Assembly: GCF_910592395.1 (NCBI RefSeq)
Contig: NC_088312.1
Coordinates: 8,988,001 to 9,052,000 of the forward strand
From: Lineus longissimus
Taxonomy: Eukaryota; Nemertea; Pilidiophora; Heteronemertea; Lineidae
Length of the DNA: 64,000 nucleotides
Direction: 5' to 3'
The position numbers were made by a program, and so were the translations under genes. This document shows, piece by piece, positions 42,446 to 51,521 of this stretch (position 1 is its first letter; each line of letters starts with the position of its first letter). A model generated the notes under the pieces. The model was not told the origin of the DNA and made no database searches. It saw only the letters and a program-made list of their open reading frames with translations.

Positions 42446-42650
42446 TGCCCCAAAGCCCCAATTGAGACTAGAAAGTTCCAGAAGAAGTATTGGCAAGCTT
42501 GCCACAGGGTTCCAAAGTGGTTCTCTGATTTTCAGTCTCAACCCAAAATAAGACCAGAAAGTTTCAGAAGGAGTATTGGCAAGATTACCACAGGGTTCCA
42601 AAGTGGTTCTCTGATGTTTAATGGAAGCCCCAACTGAGACTAAAAAGACA
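42446..42650. repeat. 86-bp tandem duplication
   Basis: GACTAGAAAGTTCCAGAAG at 42466 recurs at 42552 (GACCAGAAAGTTTCAGAAG). Both copies continue with AGTATTGGCAAG and CACAGGGTTCCAAAGTGGTT. A CCCCAATTGAGACTA / CCCCAACTGAGACTA word flanks the block at each end. Confidence 0.8.
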
Positions 42651-43076
42651 CTACAATACAAATATAAATATCATGAAAGCTATTTACTTGCACTTTTCAC
42701 CTCTATGAGTTTATGGCACAAACAGTTATTTTGTTCTGAACAATTATTCATAATATTTGCCAGGATATTTGAGAAACAAAAATCAACCACTTATGATATC
42801 AAGGGTCAATCAGAACAATCACTTTGTATCCTGATCCTGATTATACTGTCACAAATCCAGGTGTCCATATTCTTCTCATGCCCCATAACTCTGGATTAAG
42901 CAAATTCCATGTCATATCCTAGTGCTGGTCCTGATATACCAAGATAACCACAGATTATGGGCTAATTCCTTGACACCATAAGCCTTGACAAATATGACAT
43001 GTCATGAGGCACCTTTAGTATCAGATGTTGGTGAAATAGTTTTAACCCAATGATATAGGTTCATCACAGTGGAACC

Positions 43077-43332
43077 TCCCCCTTATTGGACAACTCTCTA
43101 TTAAGGACACCATCTCTTTTAAGAACACTAGTTTTGGACCCAAATTGGTTGATTACATTCATTAGACCTAGGGCTATTAATGCATTGCTTCAGCCCTAGT
43201 GTAACTCTTCATTGTATACTTCTATTTTTGAATAAATCACATTACAAACAAAACCTCTGTGATCTGGACACCTCTCTACAAAGGACAGCACTTGTCAGCC
43301 CCAAGGGTGACCTTACTAGAGAGGTGCTACTG
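43077..43332. mobile_element. Pogo/Tigger-like MITE interrupted by an insertion
   Basis: The copy starts CAGTGGAACCTCCC and ends GAGAGGTGCTACTG followed by TA. It is about 80 bp longer than its intact relative at 43854-44031 because foreign sequence sits in its middle (about 43165-43250). Confidence 0.8.
43165..43250. mobile_element. Short insertion inside the MITE, possibly a LINE 3' end
   Basis: Relative to the intact MITE, an extra ~85 bp begins CCTAGGGCT. It contains an 8-bp inverted repeat (CTAGGGCT / AGCCCTAG) around a 16-nt loop, and near its end TTTTTGAATAAATCA, a polyadenylation-signal-like tail. CATTAGA before it and CATTACA after it may be an imperfect target duplication. A 3' hairpin plus AATAAA suggests a severely truncated retrotransposon end, but no coding part is present to prove it. 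Confidence 0.45.
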
Positions 43333-43853
43333 TATTTCTAGATATTTCTTTACAAAACTCTTCAGGTGTGATGGGGGGGGGGTTAATTTGTCAGAAGACA
43401 ATGATCAATCTTGTATGTCAAGTTAGTTTCAAAGAAGCATCTTATTAAAAAGGGGATAGGCCAATATCCACCTGCAATATCAAGTTTGTGCAGATGTCTT
43501 TGGTTCATTTAGGGTATCAAGGTATTCAATTCCCGACTAGTGGCTGGTTGCATTGAAAAAGGCCTGTCTTTTAATACTGCAGAGAGCACAATACATTATG
43601 AAACTGATAACAGTAGGTCTTCCTTGAAGAAAGGCCTATCCCCTTTAAGCAAAGCCTGCATCTAAGACTTGCTATTGCTTTGAGAATATTATACAGGGGC
43701 ATGACAGCATGAGGGTTTGAGATATGCAGCATATGTCCGTGGCAGAAACACAAATACTCCTTTAATACTAACTAGGCCTAACATGTTAGATACCAGCCTG
43801 AAGGCCTTGGTTACGAAAAAGAAGGGGATGTGCAAGCAATAAGAAAATGCATA

Positions 43854-44031
43854 CAGTGGAACCTCCCTTAGCGGATACCTCTCTATTGAGGACAACCTCT
43901 CTATTAAGGACACTAGTTTTGGTCCCAAATTGGTTGTTTCCATTCAATTTGACCTCCCTAATCCGGACACCTCTCTATTAAGGACAGCACTTGTCAATCC
44001 TGAGGGTGTCCTTAATAGAGAGGTTCTACTG
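43854..44031. mobile_element. Pogo/Tigger-like MITE, intact copy with TA target duplication
   Basis: This 178-bp copy has TA on both sides. Its left end is CAGTGGAACCTCCCTTAGCG; the right end reverse-complemented is CAGTAGAACCTCTCTATTAA, 11 of the first 12 bases matching. It is the best-preserved copy in the window and can serve as reference for the others. It lies about 125 bp from spondin exon 1, inside intron 1. Confidence 0.85.
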
Positions 44032-44156
44032 TATACATGAAGGGCCAAGGCAGAACGTCCCAAGTCCTCTCTATAACCATATGAATGATTGCTTTGTCAC
44101 ATGGTAAGAACTATGGGAACAGATGGTGAGAAATTATGATTGACAAGATAACTTAC

Positions 44157-44364
44157 TTGTATAAACTTGTCCTGGGATGTATTTTTCCGGGGCTGGACGG
44201 CCGAGTATTTTGATAGCGAATCCATTATCTCCAGGGAGCCTTCTTGCAGTGGTCACAGAAGGCCAGGGCTTCCTGTCGCAATCAGGATTCAAAAGCACCG
44301 TGCGAAACTTGCTACAAACTACCACAGTCAAAACGAGAGCAGCCTGCCAACTCATGGTGACCAT
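44157..44364 (-). CDS. F-spondin-like protein, exon 1 (signal peptide and start of Reeler domain)
   Basis: This exon encodes residues 1-69 plus the first base of codon 70. The protein starts MVTMSWQAALVLTVVVC; residues 8-17 are a hydrophobic signal-peptide core, so it should be secreted. An alternative in-frame Met is residue 4. After Cys17 and Cys29 comes a stretch ending PGDNGFAIKILG (44-55) and YIPGQVYT (62-69), which resembles the first strands of Reeler domains, especially in F-spondin (SPON1), an extracellular-matrix and axon-guidance protein. The exon ends ACA-A followed by a GTAAGT donor (phase 1). Joining to 12743 restores ATA-ACC-TTA and reads YTITLNG, the expected Reeler core. The GDNGF and YxPGxxY spacing favours spondin, but another Reeler protein (ferric-chelate-reductase-like or a defence protein) is not excluded, because spondin-N and thrombospondin repeats are not in the window. 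A 37-bp satellite begins about 330 bp upstream of the start codon. Confidence 0.8.
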
Positions 44365-44699
44365 GATGGATGGGGTTATCCAAAGAAAACTAAATCCTAT
44401 AGAAAGTTTATGCGCTGTTATCCAGTAGCCAATAAGCTCAGCACGTGCTCGTCATGACTGTTACAAGCATATTGTGTTCGTACTAAGGGGACCTCAGCGC
44501 GCCAATTCATACGTCATCGTGAGATAGTGTGATGTCACATCTACTGATAATTCAGGCAACGATCGCAGTGCCACACGGCAACCAGTCGTTAAACTGAGGT
44601 ATCTCCACAGCCAGTCATGCCAGCGTGATTAGTCGTTCGCCTAAGCATTAGGATGATATCATATCTTTAGGACATACTCATGTTCTGGCCGGTGTGGCA

Positions 44700-47415
44700 C
44701 AATCTGTCTTGAAAGACGGACAGAAATGCTCAGGGAGACTAATATCTGTCTCTGGCAATGCAAGCACAATCTGTCTGAAGATTGAGGCCAGAAGTCTGTC
44801 TCTGGTCATGATTGTGGCAATGCAGACATCTCTCTCTCTCTCTCTGTCATGATTGTGTCAATGAAGGCACAATCTGTCTCTGGTCATGATTGTGTCAATG
44901 AAGGCGCAATCTGTCTCTGGTCATGATTGGGTAAATAAAGGCACAATCTGTCTCTGGTCATGATTGGGTAAATGAAGGCACAATCTGTCTCTGGTCATGA
45001 TTGTGTCCATGAAGGCACAATCTGTGTCTGGTCATGATTGTATAAATGAAGGCACAATCTGTGTCTGGTTATGATTGTGTCAGTGAAGGTGCAATCTGTC
45101 TCTGGTCATGATTGTGTCAATGAAGGCACAATCTGTTTCAGGACATGATTGTGTCAATGAAGGCACAATCTGTCTCTGGTCATGATTGTGTCAATGAAGG
45201 CGCAATCTGTCTTTTGTCATGATTGTGTCAGTGAAGGCGCAATCTGTGTCTGGTAATGATTGTGTCAATGAAGGCACAATCTGTTTCAAGACATGATTGT
45301 GTCAATGAAGGCACAATCTGTCTCTGGTCATGATTGTGTCAATGAAGGCACAATCTGTGTCTGGTTATGATTGTGTCAGTGAAGGTGCAATCTGTCTCTG
45401 GTCATGATTGTGTCAATGAAGGCACAATCTGTTTCAGGACATGATTGTGTCAATGAAGGCACAATCTGTCTCTGGTCATGATTGTGTCAATGAAGGCACA
45501 ATCTGTCTCTGGTCATGATTGTGTCAATGAAGGCACAATCTGTCTCTGGTCATGATTGTGTCAATGAAGGCGCAATCTGTCTTTTGTCATGATTGTGTCA
45601 GTGAAGGCGCAATCTGTGTCTGGTAATGATTGTGTCAATGAAGGCACAATCTGTCTCTGGTCATGATTGTGTCAATGAAGGCACAATCTGTCTCGGGTCA
45701 TGAATGAGTCAATGCAAGCACAATCTGTCTCTGGTCATGGCGCAATCTGACTCTGGTCATGATTGTGTCAATGCAAGCACAATCTGCCTCTGGTCATGAT
45801 TGTGTCAATGAAGGCACAATCTGTCTCTGGTCATGATTGTGTCAATGAAGGCGCAATCTGTCTCTGGTCAAGATTGTGTCAATGAAGGCACAATCTGTCA
45901 CTGGTCATAATTGGGTCAATCCAAGCACAATCTGTCTCCGGTCATGATTGTGTCAATGAAGGCACAATCTGTCTCTGGTCATGATTGTGTCAATGAAGGC
46001 ACAATCTGTCTCTGGTCATGATTGTGTCCATGAAGGCACAATCTGTCACTGGTCATAATTGGGTCAATGCAAGCACAATCTGTCTCTGGTCATGATTGTG
46101 TCAATGAAGGCACAATCTGTCTCTGGTCATGATTGGGTAAATGAAGGCACAATCTGTCTCTGGTCATGATTGTGTCAATGAAGGCACAATCTGTCTCTGG
46201 TCATGATTGTGTCCATGAAGGCACAATCTGTCACTGGTCATAATTGGGTCAATGCAAGCACAATCTGTCTCTGGTCATGATTGTGTCAATGAAGGCGCAA
46301 TCTGACTCTGGTCATGATTGTGTCAATGCAAGCACAATCTGTCTCTGGTCATGATTGTGTCCATGAAGGCGCAATCTGTCTCTGGTCATGATTGTGTCAA
46401 TGCAAGCACAATCTGTCTCTGGTCATGATTGTGTCCATGAAGGCGCAATCTGTCTCTGGTCATGATTGTGTCAATGCAAGCACAATCTGTCTCTGGTCAT
46501 GATTGTGTCAATGAAGGCACAATCTGTTTCAGGACATGATTGTGTCAATGAAGGCACAATCTGTTTCAGGACATGATTGTGTCAATGAAGGCACAATCTT
46601 TCTCTGGTCATAATTGTGTCAATGAAGGCACAATCTGTCTCTGGTCATGATTGTGTCAATGAAGGCACAATCTGTCACTGGTCATAATTGGGTCAATGCA
46701 AGCACAATCTGTCTCTGGTCATGATTGTGTCAATGAAGGCACAATCTGTCTCTGGTCATGATTGTGTCAATGAAGGCACAATCTGTCTCTGGTCATGATT
46801 GTGTCCATGAAGGCACAATCTGTCACTGGTCATAATTGGGTCAATGCAAGCACAATCTGTCTCTGGTCATGATTGTGTCAATGAAGGCACAATCTGTCTC
46901 TGGTCATGATTGTGTCAATGAAGGCACAATCTGTCACTGGTCATAATTGTGTCAATGAAGGCACAATCTGTCTCTGGTCATGATTGTGTCAATGAAGGCA
47001 CAATCTGTCTCTGGTCATGATTGTGTCAATGAAGGCACAATCTGTGTCTGGTCATGATTGTGTCAATGAAGGCACAATCTGTCTCTGGTCATGATTGTGT
47101 CAATGAAGGCACAATCTGTCACTGGTCATAATTGGGTCAATGCAAGCACAATCTGTCTCTGGTCATGATTGTGTCAATGCAAGCAAAATATGTCTCTGGA
47201 GATGACTGTGACAATGTAGGTAAAATCCATCTCTGCTCATGACTGCAGTAATGTAGCTTACAATCTGTGTCTGGTCATGGTACCATTGGCAAAATCTGTG
47301 TCTGGTCATGATTGGGTCAATGCCAACACAATCTGTCTCTGGACATGATTGAGCAAATGAAGGCACAATCCCTGCCTCTGTCATAATTGTGCCAAGTCAC
47401 AATCTGTATGTCTCT
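44700..47415. repeat. 37-bp satellite array, about 65-70 units
   Basis: The consensus unit can be described as TCTCTGGTCATGATTGTGTC followed by AATGAAGGCACAATCTG. Each unit contains a perfect 7-bp inverted repeat, GATTGTG and CACAATC, with a 10-nt loop. Variant units occur (CACTGGTCATAATTGGGTC with AATGCAAGC; TTTCAGGACATG; GCGCAATC). The regular part is about 44844-47190, with degenerate edges. The period is not a multiple of three and no long frame crosses it. There are no unique spacers, so it is not a CRISPR. It lies in the presumed upstream region of the spondin-like gene. Confidence 0.95.
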
Positions 47416-47794
47416 GGCAATGATTGTGGAGAAAGTGCAAGCAAAATTCCTCTTTGACCACACGCCATCTCTGACAAGCAGTTTATTGTTGGTCAATACC
47501 AAAATCGCACTTCAATTCTATGTGCAAAAGGCAATCCATATATATATATCTGAATCTGAATTAAAGACGAAACCCAGTTCACCTGCTATGTATATTAGTC
47601 ACCTGAAGATGTCCAATTAGACCCCCTAGCTCCTGTCTACAGTCAGAGTAATGTTCTTTCTGACCATTTACACATTACATGTAGATAAGAAAAATCAATT
47701 CATATCATCTTCATAAATATTTATTACTTCATGCACAAATTACAATAAAATTTCAAATGAAATGAAAGTTTCAACTTTCTAGACTCAATAGTGA

Positions 47795-47897
47795 GCGAAC
47801 ATGCCCCTAATGGCGGATGTACGGATGGCGGATGGAGGATGTACGGACAGACGACGGACAAGACGTGACGACATAAGCTCACCCATGTGAGCTAAAA
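47795..47897 (+). mobile_element. Element tail, diverged third copy
   Basis: GAACATGCCCCTAATGGCGG leads into GGACAGACGACGGACAAGAC and ends AAGCTCACCCATGTGAGCTA followed by AAAA. The final AGCTCAC-CCAT-GTGAGCT is a perfect 7-bp stem. The end matches those at 30888 and 33230, but there is no satellite attached. Confidence 0.6.
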
Positions 47898-47989
47898 ATG
47901 CATCACTGTTATGGACAGTTAAAAGAATTAATATTTTGACTAGTTGGACTAGACTTTCTGTCAGCGATAATCCAGTTACATCAACATCG

Positions 47990-48340
47990 ACCATTCACAT
48001 ACCTTTAACAATCATAATACTGGTAGAGGGGACAAACATAATCTGGAATGAACATATGACCTCTCTGGCAAAGGTAGGCACTTGGGGTCAAAGACAGATA
48101 TTGAGTCATTGGCATAGGCTGATCGTGCACAAAATTACCTTGAAAATGATATATCACACTTTCCAGTCGACAAGAACAGAGGTCTCAGCTAGTTGGAGTC
48201 ACCCTCTGTGATTGGAAGACAGAACTAAATTCCAATGTCTAACCTTTAATTTGTACATGGAATGCCAGATACGAATATTGCACCTCAGTTTCAGAGAACG
48301 CCAGATATGAATATTGCACCTCAGTCTCAGAGAACGCATA
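47990..48340. repeat. Dispersed repeat, copy 1 (related to 57930-58400)
   Basis: ATTGGCATAGGCTGATCGTG, AAATTACCTTGAAAATGATA and TATCACAC here match TATTGGCATGG...GGCTGATTG, GAATTACCTGTATGATGATA and TATCACCC near 58004-58070. Weaker matches lie on both sides. The class is unknown. Confidence 0.45.
48264..48336. repeat. 36-bp tandem duplication
   Basis: GCCAGATACGAATATTGCAC followed by CTCAGTTTCAGAGAAC is repeated at 48300 with three changes. Confidence 0.85.
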
Positions 48341-48999
48341 AATTACATAAATCGCCCAAATATATGCAAATAAGAACTGCTCCATGAGAACACTGTTGAC
48401 GAATACATTGGAATTAATTCAAAGTGTAGTTTCATCGCTATATGGCCAGTAATGGGGCAGTTTTACACCAGCAGTAACCTAAAACAAATTAAAAATTAAA
48501 AAAAATAAACATAGAAAGTTGCTGTATATTGATATAATAATTTTTTAAAAGCCTATTGCGTCTGATTGATAACACTTAATCGAAACAATAAGGCTGCCAC
48601 ATACATGGAAATAGTTTAACCCATTTCATACTAACTGCCTGTCTTATAAACTTCAGATCAAGAAACTACCGGGTCTTTCTAAACTACCCACTACATGTAT
48701 TATAAAGTGCATTGTTATGGAATGCCTCGTGAAAATATATTATGCAATGGTCCCATTTCCCAATGCACACTATGCACTTCAAACCCTGATCATAATTGCC
48801 TGATTATAAACAACTTTTTATCAAAAATAATGAAGGTAGTAAAAGATACTTCTTTTTCTTATTAACAGTGAAATGTTTTGGTTTCTTTCACTCATTGGTC
48901 ATCCTGAGATTCAGGGTATTATGACATATGCAAAACCCTGAGGAAAAGCAATAAAATCAACAGCGAAGAGCAGCTGTTTTGATCACTTGGCACACCGGC

Positions 49000-49960
49000 A
49001 CATGTAGACTGCCAGATTGGTAGCGATCAAGAACCACCAGCTCGGTAGCTGTCTTGATTAAATAACCAAGAACCACCAGCTCAGTAGGGATCTTGATTAA
49101 ATAACCAAGAACCACCAGCTCAGTAGCGGTCTTGATTAAACAACCAAGAACCATCAGCTCAGTAGCGGTCTTGATTAAACAACCAAGAACCATCAGCTCA
49201 GTAGGGATCTTGATTAAACAACCAAGAACCACCAGCTCAGTAGGGATCTTGATTAAATAACCAAGAACCACCAGCTCGGTAGCTGTCTTGATTAAATAAC
49301 CAAGAACCACCAGCTCAGTAGGGATCTTGATTAAATAACCAAGAACCACCAGCTCAGTAGGGATCTTGATTAAACAACCAAGAACCACCAGCTCAGTAGG
49401 GATCTTGATTAAATAACCAAGAACCATCAGCTCAGTAGCGGTCTTGATTAAACAACCAAGAACCATCAGCTCAGTAGCGGTCTTGATTAAACAACCAAGA
49501 ACCATCAGCTCAGTAGCGGTCTTGATTAAACAACCAAGAACCACCAGCTCAGTAGGGATCTTGATTAAATAACCAAGAACCACCAGCTCGGTAGCAGTCT
49601 TGATTAAACAACCAAGAACCATCAGCTCAGTAGGGATCTTGATTAAACAACCAAGAACCACCAGCTCAGTAGGGATCTTGATTAAACAACCAAGAACCAC
49701 CAGCTCAGTAGGGATCTTGATTAAACAACCAAGAACCACCAGCTCAGTAGGGATCTTGATTAAATAACCAAGAACCACCAGCTCAGTAGCGGTCTTGATT
49801 AAACAACCAAGAACCACCAGCTCAGTAGGGATCTTGATTAAACAACCAAGAACCACCAGCTCAGTAGCGGTCTTGATTAAACAACCAAGAACCACCAGCT
49901 CAGTAGGGATCTTGATTAAACAACCAAGAACCACCAGCTCAGTTGCGACCAAGGACCACC
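49000..49960. repeat. 39-bp minisatellite, about 23-24 units
   Basis: The unit is GGGATCTTGATTAAACAACC followed by AAGAACCACCAGCTCAGTA (39 bp). Two main variants differ at the start (GGGATC against GCGGTC or GCTGTC), and C/T varies in AAACAACC/AAATAACC. Since 39 is a multiple of three, a frame of 337 codons runs across the minus strand reading ELVVLGCLIKIPT repeats, and the plus strand is also partly open. I regard this as a by-product of the period. It starts only about 60 bp after the MFSD9-like stop codon. Confidence 0.93.
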
Positions 49961-50023
49961 AGCTCCACACTAATTCTTCAGATAAAACAATCAGCAGTAT
50001 GTAATGAATTAAACTTCCAACCG

Positions 50024-50754
50024 TCAGTTGGACTTTTTCTCTGAAGACAGATCCGAAGTGAGTTTACGGCTTTCTATTGGGTCTGTAAATAAAATATAAA
50101 TACAAGAAACACCTAGTAAACCAGCGACAATTCCAGGAATTGTGATATCGACTACCTGGAGCAGGCCACATAACGTCGGAACGATGATTCTTGGTATTGA
50201 TACGAGGCTCTGGCTCATGCCCATCAGCGCCCCGGTCTCATGGTCTGATCCATGATGCACAACTAAGTTGATGACACAGACCCGTGCCAGGGCTTGGCAG
50301 AGTTTATATGGAACTAGAAATACAACGTACATCCAAAGTTCTGGCACAAGGGTAGCGCCTATCACAGACACGATGTGTACAATAGTTAAATGCATTAATA
50401 ACTTGGAATCATTCCCTTTATAAATGGCTGCAACTTTGTCCACGTAAAATCCAGTCACTGATGATATAAAGTTGGCAAATGAAATGATGAACCCAACACT
50501 TTTGGCAGTGGTGTGGAACTTTATGTCAAAGAGCAAACTGGCATTCTCTCGGAACATCAGGCAAGAGGAGCTGAGAAGTAGTTTGATGAGGAAAACCCCC
50601 CAGAGATTCCCCCAAGGCATGCGACGGATCGAAGAAAGGACGGTCAATGGGTTCTTGAAGGCAGACGTCTTTTTTGCCCCGTTGTTCTTATTTGGTATCT
50701 TTGGGTCATTTGGTTCCACAACGATATGCTCGGGAAGGAACATACGGGCTACGA
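50024..50754 (-). CDS. MFSD9-like MFS transporter, last exon (C-terminal six-helix half)
   Basis: This terminal exon follows a TTTTCCAG acceptor; its first two bases complete a Val codon split with the upstream exon (phase 1). It encodes about 243 residues ending LSSEKKSN and TGA at 50026-50024. A cytosolic loop with charged and Pro/Asn-rich sequence comes first. About six hydrophobic segments follow, near LWGVFLIKLLLSSSCLMF, SVGFIISFANFISSVTGFYV, LTIVHIVSVIGATLVP, LWMYVVFLVPYKLCQAL, SIPRIIVPTLCGLLQVV and GIVAGLLGVSCIYILF. That is the C-terminal half of a 12-helix major facilitator. The pattern and the upstream exons resemble MFSD9 and, more distantly, SLC22A18; the substrate is unknown. In its reading frame the 39-bp minisatellite begins only about 60 bp after the stop, so the 3'UTR probably runs into it. 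An apparent Met further upstream (50821) lies in the intron and is not a start. Confidence 0.85.
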
Positions 50755-51016
50755 CTGGAAAAGAAGAGAAAAGTTGTCTTGTGAAGAAAATATTCATGAG
50801 GTTCATCATCAGCTTAGGCAACTATTGCTTGCGTACAAATTTATCACTATATTCACATAATTGGACCACATTATATTAAAGACCTACAATGTGGCTCATT
50901 GAACTTTGAAACTTTGATTACGTCTCAGAACGTGCTACCTACCGGTCTCTAACCTTTGATCTTGCCCATCCTGAGCTGTAGCCTGAAATCGTGGCCATTG
51001 CAGTCTTTTTTCTTAC

Positions 51017-51226
51017 CTGCATTAAGAATAAATATGCAACCCCCAAGGAAGACTGCCGTCTGGTAACCAAGTGAGGAGTCCACAATGAATCCACCAACAA
51101 GGGGGCCAACGATAAAGCCCACGTTCCCCAAGGACAGCAGACGTCCGTAAACTTTCAAATGGTCTTCTTTTGGGACGGCGTCTGCCACATAGGATTTGAG
51201 GAGACTTTGCGTGTGCTTGAACAGGC
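51017..51226 (-). CDS. MFSD9-like MFS transporter, internal exon with MFS motif C
   Basis: This 210-bp exon lies between a TTACAG acceptor and a GCAG|GTAAG donor, and is phase 1 at both ends. It encodes (G)LFKHTQSLLKSYVADAVP, a KEDHLKVYGRLLSL segment, then GNVGFIVGPLVGGFIVD and a hydrophobic stretch ending FILNA. The GxxxGPxxGG pattern is the MFS antiporter motif C, normally in helix 5; the final hydrophobic stretch is helix 6. RILPG|LFKHTQ across the upstream junction is typical of the MFSD9 group. The introns on either side are 165 bp (51227-51391) and 262 bp (50755-51016). There is no real start codon here: the exon is open through its upstream splice site. Confidence 0.87.
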
Positions 51227-51391
51227 CTGTAATAGATTATGATATAATGTGAAATTCACGAAATTTGAGTTGACATCGTGACCATCCATCTCTTCATCCA
51301 TCAGGTGCTGCCATCTGCCTGATACAAACTGAGCTGAGATGTCTTGATTGTTTTTTTAACCAATATAACAGCTAAAGAAAACAATGTTTAC

Positions 51392-51521
51392 CAGGCAGTA
51401 TACGTCCTATGAGTATGAAGACCACTGTCATTGAGCATGCTAGCACGTAATACCCGGCTGCAGTCAGCACCAGTGTCACCATCAGGACGTAGGATTTCCC
51501 AGAGCTGTCACTCCAGCTTCC
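51392..51521 (-). CDS. MFSD9-like MFS transporter, internal exon (helices 3-4)
   Basis: This 130-bp exon follows a TACTTTCAG acceptor and ends CCTG|GTAAAC (phase 0 in, phase 1 out). It encodes GSWSDSSGKSYVLMVTLVLT, AAGYYVLACSMTVVFILIG and RILPG. The GSWSDSSGKS start corresponds to the loop between helices 2 and 3 (MFS motif A region, family form GxxxDxxGRR/K), followed by helices 3 and 4. Together with the two downstream exons it gives about 357 residues, against roughly 450-480 for the family. The missing part is the N terminus with helices 1 and 2. No upstream exon ending in phase 0 was recognised to the right, so it is either far upstream, possibly beyond 64000, or was overlooked. Confidence 0.83.

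Larger units (their letters stand above)
12744..44156 (-). other. Spondin-like intron 1 (31.4 kb)
   Basis: This sequence lies between two exons whose phases match (phase 1 to phase 1). It starts GTAAGT at 44156 and ends TTTCAG at 12744, read on the minus strand. It carries the TACTGTAA MITE (13769-13907), a SINE (19560-19775), short tandem repeats (13363-13440, 20901-20966, 22293-22319), the 706-bp satellite block (30590-33234), a pogo-like fragment (38740-38930), a LINE remnant (40631-40930), repeats at 42.3-42.6 kb and two pogo-like MITEs (43077-43332, 43854-44031). In the remaining stretches (mainly 14-19.5, 23-30.5, 33.3-38.7 and 41-42.3 kb) I see no supported exon or RNA gene. Long first introns often hold enhancers, but none was identified. 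Confidence 0.7.
44365..50023. other. Intergenic region between MFSD9-like stop and spondin-like start
   Basis: This 5.7-kb gap is dominated by two tandem arrays (44700-47415 and 49000-49960), with an element tail at 47795-47897, a 36-bp duplication at 48264-48336 and a diverged dispersed repeat at 47990-48340. The spondin promoter should lie in or beside 44365-44700. A CCAAT (44502-44506) and a TACGTCA CRE-like motif (44510-44516) are visible there, but no TATA box is convincing and the transcription start is unknown. I see nothing else supported between 47.9 and 49.0 kb. Confidence 0.5.

Noticed and set aside
44700-47415. CRISPR-like regularly spaced repeats
   Set aside because: Units are contiguous near-identical 37-mers without unique spacers, there are no cas genes, and the context is animal DNA.
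48957-49970. 337-codon open frame on the minus strand reading 13-residue hydrophobic repeats
   Set aside because: It is the 39-bp minisatellite read through; the frame stays open because 39 is divisible by three. It lies beyond the MFSD9-like stop and has no recognisable domain.
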